In this document: piece by piece, positions 16,548 through 24,408 of the stretch
Layout of the letters: every line of letters starts with the position of its first letter
Numbering within the stretch: the first letter of the stretch is position 1
From: a virus
DNA: 61,326 bases
Reading direction: 5' to 3' (one strand)
IMG/VR virus record: IMGVR_UViG_3300026038_000006
Coordinates: 1 to 61,326 of that record
Program-made: the position numbers and the translations under genes
The notes under the pieces: generated by a model
The model's input: the letters and a program-made list of their open reading frames with translations, nothing else
The model's database searches: none
Told to the model about the DNA's origin: nothing

Positions 16548-17396
16548 TCATTTCGGGAAATCAACTACAGGATAGGGCCAAATCAGGATGGCCGTTGCCC
16601 AAGCGATGATTTCCCGACCATTCTCCAATACATGAGCATCGCCCGGGTACTCTTTTTGGCCCATCGTAGGATCTAGAAACCGCTCCCCGTCCCAAACAAC
16701 GTAATGGAGCAAGCCAATATGGTTCAACGATGGTACTGTGAGGATGGCTGGAATGGCCGCCGAAGGCCATATGGTAGAGGAAATGGCTGGAATGTTATGC
16801 TTCATCAAGAAATCCACCATTTGTGCGTCGTTGAGACCGTAGGAAACATCCCCAACCTCTTCCATCACCTCTTCCAACGTCATCCCCGTAACCATAGCGA
16901 GGCACGCCGGACCACATTGCCCAACCTTTTTCTGTTTCACCAATCTCATCTTCATGTCCTTTGGCGTTCGGTCATAGGGTTGGATGTCGACAGAACCTTT
17001 TTTCACACCACGCAACAGTATTGTTTTCCAACCGAACGTATCCAACCAACTGTGAATTGCTGTCACTTCCAGTTCCATCTCTTTCAGCGCACTACGTAAC
17101 AGGAAATCTTCGCCGTACGCCTCCAATGACTCTCTGGTAATCTGCGCTAGATACAACTCTCGTCTCGGGATGTTTTGGATCTTGTTTTCGTCCAATTCGA
17201 GCAAGTCCGAGAATGCTTTGAATTTTCCCGAAGACACCATTTCATCGGCATCTTTTTCTGACACCGCTCTTTCGGTTTTGCACCTAAACAACACGCCTGG
17301 CTTGGAACCGTCGCCTACCCACATCAGAGCGTGCCCTATTTGGAATCCAGACTTGGTGTCTGTGGACGAATCGATCCCTATGAATTTGATCACCAC
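16548..17396 (-). CDS. Two-domain protein with C39-like cysteine peptidase fold
   Basis: 282 aa with a GTG start behind GAGAGGGA. Residues 1-145 are of unknown type. Residues 150-282 resemble C39-like peptidases: KVGQCGPACLAMVTG supplies the catalytic Cys with preceding Gln, GLLHYVVWDG the His, and FLDPTMG the Asp. Such domains cleave Gly-Gly leaders or other host peptides. No signal sequence; likely cytoplasmic. Target unknown. Confidence 0.65.
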   Translation of the reverse strand: MVIKFIGIDSSTDTKSGFQIGHALMWVGDGSKPGVLFRCKTERAVSEKDADEMVSSGKFKAFSDLLELDENKIQNIPRRELYLAQITRESLEAYGEDFLLRSALKEMELEVTAIHSWLDTFGWKTILLRGVKKGSVDIQPYDRTPKDMKMRLVKQKKVGQCGPACLAMVTGMTLEEVMEEVGDVSYGLNDAQMVDFLMKHNIPAISSTIWPSAAIPAILTVPSLNHIGLLHYVVWDGERFLDPTMGQKEYPGDAHVLENGREIIAWATAILIWPYPVVDFPK

Positions 17397-17418
17397 TCCC
17401 TCTCTTTCAACTCGTTTA

Positions 17419-17622
17419 TCAGTCCTCGATCCACACGTTCCCTATTTCCTCGAAATAATCATCCCCGTTGATATTTCCTGTGTGCCTAGGTTTCAATTCA
17501 TCAATTTGTTCTGGAGTGAGTTCTATGGTGATTTGCCTTCGACGAAATGGAACGCATTCGTTCTGGTGGAACAGAGCAATATCGGTGCCAATCTTGTCAA
17601 CCATCATCACTTGAAGTTTCAA
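17419..17622 (-). CDS. Small hypothetical protein
   Basis: 67 aa from a TTG at 17622 that has GAGGGAAG upstream; ATGs at 17607 and 17604 are alternatives. ITIELTPEQIDELKPRHTG is the only clear segment. No family recognised. Confidence 0.5.
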   Translation of the reverse strand: MKLQVMMVDKIGTDIALFHQNECVPFRRRQITIELTPEQIDELKPRHTGNINGDDYFEEIGNVWIED

Positions 17623-17661
17623 TGCTTCTTCCCTCGTTTCACCAATCTCATCTTGATCACC

Positions 17662-18222
17662 TCACCCTTGATCAACTACAGGTGTCACCCTTGATAGATC
17701 ATACCCGGCTGAGAACCCTTCGAGCAGAACCAACCACTGCCCTGCGTAGGCTTCCCATGGCTCGGATTTGGTCGTTGTTTTGATTGTGGTGTCGTCGTCC
17801 ATTCTGACTTCAACCGTTGTCCCCGGTGCCATCTTTTTCAACGCTGAGACTCGTTCTGATTCACAGCCCAAATACCCTTTGGACCACTTGTCGTCAGGTG
17901 ACTTTCGAAAATAGAGTGTTGACTTGGATTCCTTTCCAGCGGCCACCAATGTTGTCATCATCTGCGCCTTACACACCACGCAATGCATCCAAGGTTCGCC
18001 TTCTCGATGTTTCCATTTGTGAAAATCCATGAAAGCCATGCAGCGCCCTGCTGTGCGACTTTCTCTGCCATTCACGATGTATGTGGTTTTCCAACTAACA
18101 TTCGGCCACCGTCCACCATACGATATTGTCTGGCGCCGAATTCCGCATCTTTTGCATATGGAAACAGTACGTCTGAATTCGTGTTCTATTGGTTCCCATA
18201 TGTGTTTTTTGGTTGTAGTCAT
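17662..18222 (-). CDS. Hypothetical protein with two CxxC motifs
   Basis: 186 aa; ATG at 18222 in an ATGA overlap. CKRCGIRRQ (about 23-31) and CVVCKAQM (about 81-88) may form one zinc site with HKWKHREGEPW nearby. Basic N-terminal half; C-terminal part is beta-rich. No family recognised. Confidence 0.6.
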   Translation of the reverse strand: MTTTKKHIWEPIEHEFRRTVSICKRCGIRRQTISYGGRWPNVSWKTTYIVNGRESRTAGRCMAFMDFHKWKHREGEPWMHCVVCKAQMMTTLVAAGKESKSTLYFRKSPDDKWSKGYLGCESERVSALKKMAPGTTVEVRMDDDTTIKTTTKSEPWEAYAGQWLVLLEGFSAGYDLSRVTPVVDQG

Positions 18223-18470
18223 TTCTTCCCTTTCTTCGTCTTCACCTTCGGGGCGCTGTACAATTTCTCCACAAACGCGCCGTCTTCGAGCTTCATCGTT
18301 GATACCAATCGGCCATTGATAGTTAGCCCAATCTCTTCGCCTCGTTCGAGAGCCTTTTCTGCCTCTTCATTCTTCGTGTCATCCCCAATGACCACGTTCC
18401 CTTCGCGGTCTCGGTCCATCAATATGCCTTGCGTCCAAAGCATAAATCCTTGTCGCTTAACGATGATCAT
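18219..18470 (-). CDS. Hypothetical protein
   Basis: 83 aa; ATG at 18470 overlapping the methyltransferase end by 14 bases. Beta-rich N-terminus, acidic middle, Lys-rich tail (KVKTKKGKK). No family recognised. Confidence 0.55.
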   Translation of the reverse strand: MIIVKRQGFMLWTQGILMDRDREGNVVIGDDTKNEEAEKALERGEEIGLTINGRLVSTMKLEDGAFVEKLYSAPKVKTKKGKK

Positions 18471-19431
18471 CGTTGTTTCTCCGAAATTGCAATTTGTTGG
18501 ATATTGACTCAGCGATTGCTTTGGCTAATGGTGGCGGAACGGCATTTCCTACCTGGCGGCCGGCGGCGGTCTTCGAGCCTCCGAAAACCCAATCATCTGG
18601 AAATCCTTGTATCCTGGCTGCCTCTCGAACCGTCAATTGCCGAGGTAGCGAATAGTGGATTGGTGGATGGAACCCAGCTAGGTGCTTTCCGCTCGGGCCG
18701 AGACTCCCGCCCGCTCGGATTGTCGGGCTGACATCATCCTTGTCCAAGCGTTGGCGCCGGTATTCATAATCCAATTCACCTGGTTTCAGTTTCCTCCACC
18801 TCTCGACCACTCTGTCAGCGTGCTTAGGTGGACAATGATTGGGCAAATCATACAAGCCAGCGATATCCCCTATGGCCTCTTCCACGGTAACCAATTGAGA
18901 CGACATAGGCAGCGGCAACGAAAGTCGCGCCCCTCGGCAACCCAACATGATTATGCGTTTTCTTCGTTGTGGAACGCCAAAATCAGCGGCATCCAATATT
19001 CCGTATTCAAGACAATACCCGATGGACTGGAATGCTTCAACCATTTCTTCGAGTTGGTGCACGTTTCTTTTGCTTGCCATCCCTGGAACATTCTCGACCA
19101 CGATGAACGTTGGCAGAAGTAAATTCACAACACGAAAATACTGTTTCCACAACTTGTTGCGCGCGTCGTTCGGGTCGCTCTTCCCCGCCACGCTGAATCC
19201 CTGGCACGGCGGCCCGCCGATTACGCCGTCAACGCCAATGTATTTGCGAATGTCATCGGAATCCAACCAAGCTTCAACGCTTCCCTCGAAAACATCCCAA
19301 TTCGGCCTATTCAATCGAAGCGTTTTACAAGCCTCGGGGTCGTTATCCACGCATTTCAACGTCTTGAATCCGGCCTGTTCAAAACCTAGATCCAACCCGC
19401 CACCCCCGCTGAACAACGACACTATTTCCAT
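18457..19431 (-). CDS. C5-cytosine DNA methyltransferase
   Basis: 324 aa, orphan Dcm-type enzyme using S-adenosylmethionine. Motif I SLFSGGGGLDLGF (residues 5-17), motif IV GGPPCQGFS with the catalytic Cys, motif VI VVENVPG, motif VIII QRRKRI and motif X QVGNAVPPPLAKAI are all present and in order. The start at 19431 overlaps the upstream stop (TGATG). No restriction endonuclease is adjacent, so protection from host restriction is the likely role. Confidence 0.96.
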   Translation of the reverse strand: MEIVSLFSGGGGLDLGFEQAGFKTLKCVDNDPEACKTLRLNRPNWDVFEGSVEAWLDSDDIRKYIGVDGVIGGPPCQGFSVAGKSDPNDARNKLWKQYFRVVNLLLPTFIVVENVPGMASKRNVHQLEEMVEAFQSIGYCLEYGILDAADFGVPQRRKRIIMLGCRGARLSLPLPMSSQLVTVEEAIGDIAGLYDLPNHCPPKHADRVVERWRKLKPGELDYEYRRQRLDKDDVSPTIRAGGSLGPSGKHLAGFHPPIHYSLPRQLTVREAARIQGFPDDWVFGGSKTAAGRQVGNAVPPPLAKAIAESISNKLQFRRNNDDHR

Positions 19432-20048
19432 CACCCCTCTCCTTTCGCCTTGTGTCTTTTTGTGATGACGCTGATGAAAGGTCGCAGCGATACACAACTC
19501 AGTATCCCGCACCCATCCCACTCTTCCCCTGTCGTGAGATCTTCGTAGCTTGCCGAAATGGTAAGTGTCGAAGAGATTGTGATCTCAAAGTCCACTTGAC
19601 AGCAGTGCCACTCGAATTGTATTCCATCATTCGACGGAACAATTGACGGCAAAGGCGTCCCCAAATCCAATATCTCTTCAATCACATCCGCTGCTTTTAT
19701 GATCACATCAGCGCCTATTTTGCAATCAAATGACTTGTTCCAATCTTCGTGAATCTGCTGAAGAACAAAAATAGCATTGGACAGCAACGCCTTCTGATCA
19801 TTCGGTTGCAAAACACCAGAAGCAACAAAATTCTCCATTGCTGGGAGAAGTGATTTGACTTGTTCCTGGTTGAGATGCATACGGGCCATGCACTCGCCTC
19901 TGAGGTGCGTGCCTTCGTTACACCCAAGCCAAATGTGCGGGGCGCCTGCGGATGAAGACATCTGTATTGAACACAATTCCCCGTTGGCATCTCTGAATTC
20001 AGCCCTTTTTAGCCCTCGGCCGGCATCTTTGAATTCCAATTTTGTCAT
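19431..20048 (-). CDS. Hypothetical two-domain protein
   Basis: 205 aa; ATGA overlap upstream. The N-terminal half (GRGLKRAEFRDANGELCSI, HIWLGCNEG, ARMHLNQEQVKSLLPAMENF) resembles a small conserved phage/bacterial protein of unknown function. The C-terminal half (ADVIEEILDLGTPLPSIVPS, then FEWHCCQVDFEIT) resembles a second domain often written P.P.P..DGG.QLEWH. These may be two genes fused. Function unknown. Confidence 0.6.
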   Translation of the reverse strand: MTKLEFKDAGRGLKRAEFRDANGELCSIQMSSSAGAPHIWLGCNEGTHLRGECMARMHLNQEQVKSLLPAMENFVASGVLQPNDQKALLSNAIFVLQQIHEDWNKSFDCKIGADVIIKAADVIEEILDLGTPLPSIVPSNDGIQFEWHCCQVDFEITISSTLTISASYEDLTTGEEWDGCGILSCVSLRPFISVITKRHKAKGEG

Positions 20049-20869
20049 GCCGAATCTCTCACAATCAGAACGGGTTCCAAAGTGCGCCGTACAGGAGCGC
20101 TTATCAACTTTTCGCTCGGGTCAGAGGCCAGATGATATGCCACCTCTGCCAATTCAACGAGAGGTTGGCGAACGGTAGTCAAGGCCGGTGTGGCAAATGG
20201 CGACGTAGCCAAATCGTCGAACCCTACGAGCGCAATTTCATCCGGTATTTTAATGCCGTTGTCTTGTGCCGTTCTCAACATCCCCGTTGCGCAATCATCT
20301 CCAGCGGCCGAGAATATGGCATCCACGCCCATTCTTTCTGACAAAATTTGTGACAATGCCCGCTGTCCATCGCCATACGAGTAGTCAATGACCTCGATGA
20401 TGTGGCTGGGTTCGAGACTCAGCCCGTTGCGCTTCAACGCATCCTCGAAGCCTTGTACGCGTTGAATTGCGTTGAATCCCCCATTCCTCTTTCGGTCACC
20501 ACAAACGACAGCAAAACGTTTTCTGCCTGTCTTTGCGAAGTGTTCACCGACCATGAACCCGCCCCGATAGTTGTCGACGGCAACTGAAGACGCCCCTTCC
20601 ATCAGTTCATCCACGAGTATAACAGATATCCCCTCGGCGCGAAGCTCAGCAAGGACTTCTTCATCAGGCTTCATCGAGATGCAAATCACCCCGATCTTCC
20701 GTCGAGAATTCAGCAATGCGCGAAATCGATTGCATTCAATCTCGTGTTTCCCCCGGGTGTAATGCGTAGTCAACGATTGGCCATTAACGACCTTTTCATT
20801 CAACGTTGACAAAATCGCCCTCGGAAAAGCAAACACAAATCCCCCAGACAACACAGCAAGATCTCTCAT
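20045..20869 (-). CDS. LacI-type ligand-binding domain protein without a DNA-binding domain
   Basis: 274 aa; ATG at 20869 with GGAGAAATCAC upstream. The sequence aligns with LacI/GalR/PurR sensor domains: VDNYRGGFMVGEHFAKTGRKR, GFEDALKRNG, DAIFSAAGDDCATGMLRTAQ, DEIALVGFDDLATSPFATPA, LTTVRQPLVELAEVA. The usual N-terminal HTH of about 55 residues is missing, and the preceding 22 intergenic bases leave no room for one. It therefore cannot bind DNA like LacI; it may sense a metabolite, mix with a host regulator, or act with another phage protein. Confidence 0.85.
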   Translation of the reverse strand: MRDLAVLSGGFVFAFPRAILSTLNEKVVNGQSLTTHYTRGKHEIECNRFRALLNSRRKIGVICISMKPDEEVLAELRAEGISVILVDELMEGASSVAVDNYRGGFMVGEHFAKTGRKRFAVVCGDRKRNGGFNAIQRVQGFEDALKRNGLSLEPSHIIEVIDYSYGDGQRALSQILSERMGVDAIFSAAGDDCATGMLRTAQDNGIKIPDEIALVGFDDLATSPFATPALTTVRQPLVELAEVAYHLASDPSEKLISAPVRRTLEPVLIVRDSA

Positions 20870-20891
20870 GTGATTTCTCCGAATCGTGTTT

Positions 20892-21080
20892 CTATTTGGT
20901 TAATCGTTCCTTTACGCGCACCAAAAATGATATCAACGCATCCAAGTCGCCAGGCGTGTAGCGGCTGGTGATGGTGTAGTCGGGTTTGTTGTTTGGACGA
21001 ATCACAATGCGCAATTGGTCGTTGTCCGTCGTCACCGCCCATCGATCTAACGCCACGTTTGTATGAGCCATTTCAGACAT
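20892..21080 (-). CDS. Small hypothetical protein
   Basis: 62 aa; ATG at 21080 with AGAGGTGAC upstream. LRIVIRPNNKPDYTITSRY is probably a beta hairpin followed by a helix. No family recognised. Confidence 0.6.
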   Translation of the reverse strand: MSEMAHTNVALDRWAVTTDNDQLRIVIRPNNKPDYTITSRYTPGDLDALISFLVRVKERLTK

Positions 21081-21083
21081 ACG

Positions 21084-21443
21084 TCACCTCTTGTTTGAAG
21101 CACTTTCCAATGCTCGAAATAGTGAATTCAAGACATCCATCTTCAACTCGCTGCTTCGCTCTTTCAACTCGTTGAATTTCTTCTCAATGCCACTCCATCT
21201 CATTCTCTTTTTGTAAACTGCGATGTGATCGGGCGTTGCAGGGATAATATAGGTGGAAAATACAGTGCCGCGTTCGGCAGGGTATTCTTCCCCGATGTGC
21301 GAGTATTTCGAACCGTCGGATAGAACAACGTACCTCTTCAGCGACTTGGCTACTTTTCTGATTACGAAATCACGGCGGTGGAACTTCACAACAACATCGC
21401 CTACCTCGAATTTTTTGGAAGCTCGTTGATCGTCTGTTTTCAC
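21084..21443 (-). CDS. Hypothetical protein, GTG start
   Basis: 119 aa; GTG at 21443 with GAGGTGAAG upstream. An SH3-like beta start (KFEVGDVVVKFHRRDFVIRK) is followed by a helical C-terminus. No family recognised. Confidence 0.6.
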   Translation of the reverse strand: MKTDDQRASKKFEVGDVVVKFHRRDFVIRKVAKSLKRYVVLSDGSKYSHIGEEYPAERGTVFSTYIIPATPDHIAVYKKRMRWSGIEKKFNELKERSSELKMDVLNSLFRALESASNKR

Positions 21444-21493
21444 GCTTCACCTCGTGCGAGTTTGGTTCCTAAGTGGCAGCGATTGTATATCTG

Positions 21494-22108
21494 CTATTCG
21501 TGATCGACCACGATGCACTCGCCCAACAGCGCCTCAATTTCGCGCAGCCGAGACAAACAACGCTTCCCCTCGGCCAACAGCTTCTCGCGCTGTTCGTCGC
21601 CAGGGTACGACCCAACACGCCGAACAGTTTCTGGATAAGCAGCCATCAGTTCCTCGGCCTTGCGAGCTGGGATGTCCCGAAGCTCAACTACAGTGCCGTC
21701 ATCTGGCTGGACGGCTGGCCACTTAACAGAGCCGCCGCTGTCCGGGAAACCGCCCTTTACCAACACGACGTTGTCAGAGAAGATCACAGGCCGATCGCGG
21801 TGCGACCTGGTGACGAGCGTGATGCCGTCGATGCACAACGACTCCCATCCAGCGTTTCCGGTTGCCTCGACGCCTTCACCGCGAAGCTCGATGCGTACGC
21901 TTACACCAGGTTCATTCGCGTCCGAGCCGTCGGTGCCATAGACGTTTTTGCACATATCGCGCACCCAATCTTCGTCACGCTCGTCGAACACCCAAGCCTT
22001 CTTCGATGAGTTCCATTTCCCGCGAGTGCGCGCGTGTTTCACGAAATTTGGGTTGTACGGGGAATTGACAATCAACTTACCGTTGGATTTTTCGATTCGT
22101 ACTGTCAT
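21494..22108 (-). CDS. Hypothetical protein with HARP-like N-terminal segment
   Basis: 204 aa; the ATG at 22108 follows GGAACCGGCC directly and promoter site 3. The N-terminus (YNPNFVKHARTRGKWNSSKK followed by AWVFD) resembles the HARP-type annealing/ssDNA motif seen in phage and SMARCAL1-like proteins. The middle is a beta-rich region, the C-terminus a basic helix. Nucleic-acid binding is plausible, not shown. Confidence 0.65.
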   Translation of the reverse strand: MTVRIEKSNGKLIVNSPYNPNFVKHARTRGKWNSSKKAWVFDERDEDWVRDMCKNVYGTDGSDANEPGVSVRIELRGEGVEATGNAGWESLCIDGITLVTRSHRDRPVIFSDNVVLVKGGFPDSGGSVKWPAVQPDDGTVVELRDIPARKAEELMAAYPETVRRVGSYPGDEQREKLLAEGKRCLSRLREIEALLGECIVVDHE

Positions 22109-22141
22109 GGCCGGTTCCTTCGTTCGTTTCGTTATATTATG

Positions 22142-22170
22142 ATTCTAGCTCCAATTGAATTGGAAGTCGA
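22142..22170 (-). promoter_or_regulatory. Conserved promoter with palindromic spacer, site 3
   Basis: Minus strand: TCGACT, spacer TCCAATTCAATTGGAGC (17 bases; first 15 a perfect palindrome), TAGAAT, then an AT-rich leader and the GGAACCGGCC start box. Nearly identical to site 6 over about 105 bases. Confidence 0.82.
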
Positions 22171-22187
22171 CCAAAATCGACGTACAG

Positions 22188-22216
22188 AGGTGCTTTTTTT
22201 TGGATTGAAAGTACCT
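22188..22216 (-). terminator. Stem-loop between operons, site 3 island
   Basis: AGGTACTTT pairs with AAAGCACCT (one G-T pair) across an A-rich loop, three bases beyond the stop at 22219 and directly upstream of promoter 3. In the transcribed direction it is not followed by a U tract, so it may be a weak terminator or part of the promoter island. The same element occurs at 31028 and 59712. Confidence 0.45.
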
Positions 22217-22218
22217 TT

Positions 22219-22419
22219 TCAAAGCGCCCTCTTTACGCCTGCGTAACGATACAACAAATTGATTATTCTCCTCAGCGTTGCTCTGAACTCTTTCTCCTCT
22301 TCTTCAGTGTGCTCAACGTCTTGGTCAATCACTTCAAACCCCTCGGCGTTGTCATAATGCGCCTCTAAATCAGCGGCACATAGATGCCAAGCGAATCTGC
22401 GAATTTCTGCTTTGTTCAT
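22219..22419 (-). CDS. Small helical protein
   Basis: 66 aa from the ATG at 22419 (AAGGGGAAG upstream). Acidic middle (EHTEEEEKEF) and helical ends. It closes the operon before promoter site 3. No family recognised. Confidence 0.6.
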   Translation of the reverse strand: MNKAEIRRFAWHLCAADLEAHYDNAEGFEVIDQDVEHTEEEEKEFRATLRRIINLLYRYAGVKRAL

Positions 22420-22430
22420 CGACTTCCCCT

Positions 22431-23180
22431 TCATGGACGTGTCCATTTGGATTTGGCTTGGCGATGACGTTTGGATTGTTCGGTAGTCAACGAGTTAGGC
22501 TTCATTTTTGCCAACGTACGTTCAATCAAATTCAACAATTGGACCATATCGCCTGCTTTGTAGAGGGATGACTTGGCGGAACGGTTTTCACCACCCGCTC
22601 TGAATTCCAACCTGGCAATCCTCGAATCCGTCAACACCTTCCACGTGTCCCCGGCTATCATCATCTCAGCATCCCAAATTTCGCCAATCAACGCATCAAC
22701 CTTCATCTTAAATTTGATTTTGCAAGATTTCTTCGGCGATTTGATTCCAATCCCCTGCCTTTTTATCGATGCCAACCAAGCTCTATTGAACTCCTCGAAG
22801 CCTTCTTTCTCTTTTGGTGTTAGGTTGAAAACATCCTTTATCGACCTATATCGTTCTATTGCCAAGAAGAAATCAATTGGCGCTATTCTATCCAGAACAA
22901 AAGTGACGCCAGCGCAGCCCTCTTCCCCATTCCACGAATGCATCACTTTCCCTATTCTAGATTCAATCTTTTCTCTCCAATCATCAAACACCATTTTTGC
23001 TCGTGGTTTTTTACCATACATAGTGATGGTCAGACTAGCACCGCAAATCACAATTCCAACCCACGCTTCCAGCCTCATGCCCTCTATCGTTACACCAGTG
23101 TGCTGGCAGATGGAATTAGGCGGGAAATCAGCCTGCTCCAGCGCTTTGATGTGTTTTTCCAGAATATCGATCCAGGCCAT
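22431..23180 (-). CDS. Hypothetical protein
   Basis: 249 aa from the ATG at 23180 (AAAGGAACG upstream). Mixed alpha/beta; a hydrophobic stretch AWVGIVICGASLTITMY near residue 40 may be a buried strand; C-terminus basic (KRHRQAKSKWTRP). No family recognised. Confidence 0.6.
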   Translation of the reverse strand: MAWIDILEKHIKALEQADFPPNSICQHTGVTIEGMRLEAWVGIVICGASLTITMYGKKPRAKMVFDDWREKIESRIGKVMHSWNGEEGCAGVTFVLDRIAPIDFFLAIERYRSIKDVFNLTPKEKEGFEEFNRAWLASIKRQGIGIKSPKKSCKIKFKMKVDALIGEIWDAEMMIAGDTWKVLTDSRIARLEFRAGGENRSAKSSLYKAGDMVQLLNLIERTLAKMKPNSLTTEQSKRHRQAKSKWTRP

Positions 23181-23191
23181 TTTCGTTCCTT

Positions 23192-23584
23192 TCATCCAAC
23201 GCATCGAGCTTCGCGGCGTTTCCTGTTCGTGTGTCGACATCCAGGATATTGGCACTTTCGACCATATGGGTAATCACGACACATCTTTGGTCTAATCTTG
23301 TAAATGCCGCAATCTTTCCCATCAAAGTGTACACACGTGTACCAATGGCACGGGGAATCTAGTTTCTTCCCGGCCGGTGTTGTGTTTCTTTCCCCGATGT
23401 ATCGAAGCATCGGAGCAATCAGCCAAATCTCTTCAACGATACGGTGTCCAAGGCGGTCTTCTCCTTGATCCCCATTCAATTCACACGCCTGCCAAGCGCG
23501 ATAGTTCTCAGCAATTTCATCAGGAGAATACGGAATTGTAAAACGTCGACAACAATCACCATTACAACAATTGCGCCGCGCCAT
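23192..23584 (-). CDS. YkgJ-like zinc/iron-chelating Cys-rich protein
   Basis: 130 aa from the ATG at 23584 (TGATG overlap). CCNGDCCRRF at the N-terminus, then CVHFDGKDCGIYKIRPKMCR with DYPYG, reproduces the CxxxCC and RP..C..YP signatures of the YkgJ/UPF0153 metal-chelating family. Further Cys are in the tail. The family may bind Zn or Fe-S; some members link to protein lysine methylation or flagella, but the role in a phage is unknown. Confidence 0.8.
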   Translation of the reverse strand: MARRNCCNGDCCRRFTIPYSPDEIAENYRAWQACELNGDQGEDRLGHRIVEEIWLIAPMLRYIGERNTTPAGKKLDSPCHWYTCVHFDGKDCGIYKIRPKMCRDYPYGRKCQYPGCRHTNRKRREARCVG

Positions 23585-23787
23585 CACTTCTCGCCTAGCA
23601 CCGATTCTTTGAACGGCTTCAGCGTGATGCGTTTGGTCTCAATCGCGGTTTGAAGTATTTTTTGCACGACCAATTGTGCATTCGGTTCAAGCTTTGATTG
23701 GCTCAGCGTGAAAAGATCTTCCTCGCTCAAAACCACCTTATAATGGAGATTTTCCACCCTGTCTTTCTTCTGCTTTGGTTCTATCAT
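23584..23787 (-). CDS. Small hypothetical protein behind the shared start box
   Basis: 67 aa; ATG at 23787 with AGGAGAACCGGCC. Mixed alpha/beta (NLHYKVVLSEEDLFTLSQSK). Coupled to the YkgJ-like gene downstream by TGATG. No family recognised. Confidence 0.65.
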   Translation of the reverse strand: MIEPKQKKDRVENLHYKVVLSEEDLFTLSQSKLEPNAQLVVQKILQTAIETKRITLKPFKESVLGEK

Positions 23788-23902
23788 GGCCGGTTCTCCT
23801 CGTTTGTGTCGGCGATCCGCTTATCCAACGTGCTGGCGTGAGACCTTATAAACATCAAAGTTTCCACGGATCACCGACTTACCCGCCGAATTGCGGGCAA
23901 CA

Positions 23903-24052
23903 TCAAACTGCTAATCCAATCCATACAACGACGGCAACCATCACCACCAAAATCAACATCACAATCTTAGCCTCGGCCACCGTCATAGCTTCGAGCTTGC
24001 GCTGCTCCAACTCCTCGTCTTGCTGCGCATAGTACAACACGTGCTTTTTCAT
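23903..24052 (-). CDS. Small tail-anchored membrane protein
   Basis: 49 aa from the ATG at 24052 (GGAGGGTTGGG upstream). A short charged cytoplasmic segment (QQDEELEQRKLEAM) is followed by a C-terminal membrane helix (IVMLILVVMVAVVVWIGLAV). A candidate promoter lies just upstream at 24090-24118. About 115 bases without a gene follow (23788-23902), with CCCGC-AATTCG-GCGGG at the 5' part. Role unknown. Confidence 0.65.
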   Translation of the reverse strand: MKKHVLYYAQQDEELEQRKLEAMTVAEAKIVMLILVVMVAVVVWIGLAV

Positions 24053-24089
24053 CCCAACCCTCCATGTTCTTGTGCCTACTAGCACCATG

Positions 24090-24118
24090 ATAACTCTATT
24101 GGTAATTCACCAATTCAA
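24090..24118 (-). promoter_or_regulatory. Candidate promoter
   Basis: Minus strand TTGAAT, 17 bases, AGTTAT. The spacer holds ATTGGT-GAATT-ACCAAT, again an inverted repeat between the hexamers, but the -10 is poor. It overlaps the stop of the upstream gene. Confidence 0.3.
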
Positions 24119-24408
24119 GCTGAGCGCTTTGCGCACCAGGCCTTTAATGCAGCATCGCGATGCGCTTCCCAAAGTTCCTTTCGCTCCAATTGCTGTTTCA
24201 CACGCAACTCTTCGGCAGCCATAGACGCTATCCGTTCAAACAAATCAAAAATTGTTACGCCAGGCAAAGGTTCTGGCCCAAATTGGGCTTCAAACCAGAC
24301 CAAAAACTTTGAATCAACGTTGTCTTTCGATGTCGTATTCATTCCAAATTGGCCATCGAATCTCTTCAACGCTTCTTCTCTGTTCCGAGGTCGTCTGTGA
24401 TTATTCAT
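24115..24408 (-). CDS. Hypothetical protein
   Basis: 97 aa; ATG at 24408 in an ATGA overlap with the upstream paralogue gene. Helical, with FLVWFEAQFGPEPLPGVTIF in the middle and a charged C-terminal helix. No family recognised. Confidence 0.6.
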   Translation of the reverse strand: MNNHRRPRNREEALKRFDGQFGMNTTSKDNVDSKFLVWFEAQFGPEPLPGVTIFDLFERIASMAAEELRVKQQLERKELWEAHRDAALKAWCAKRSA

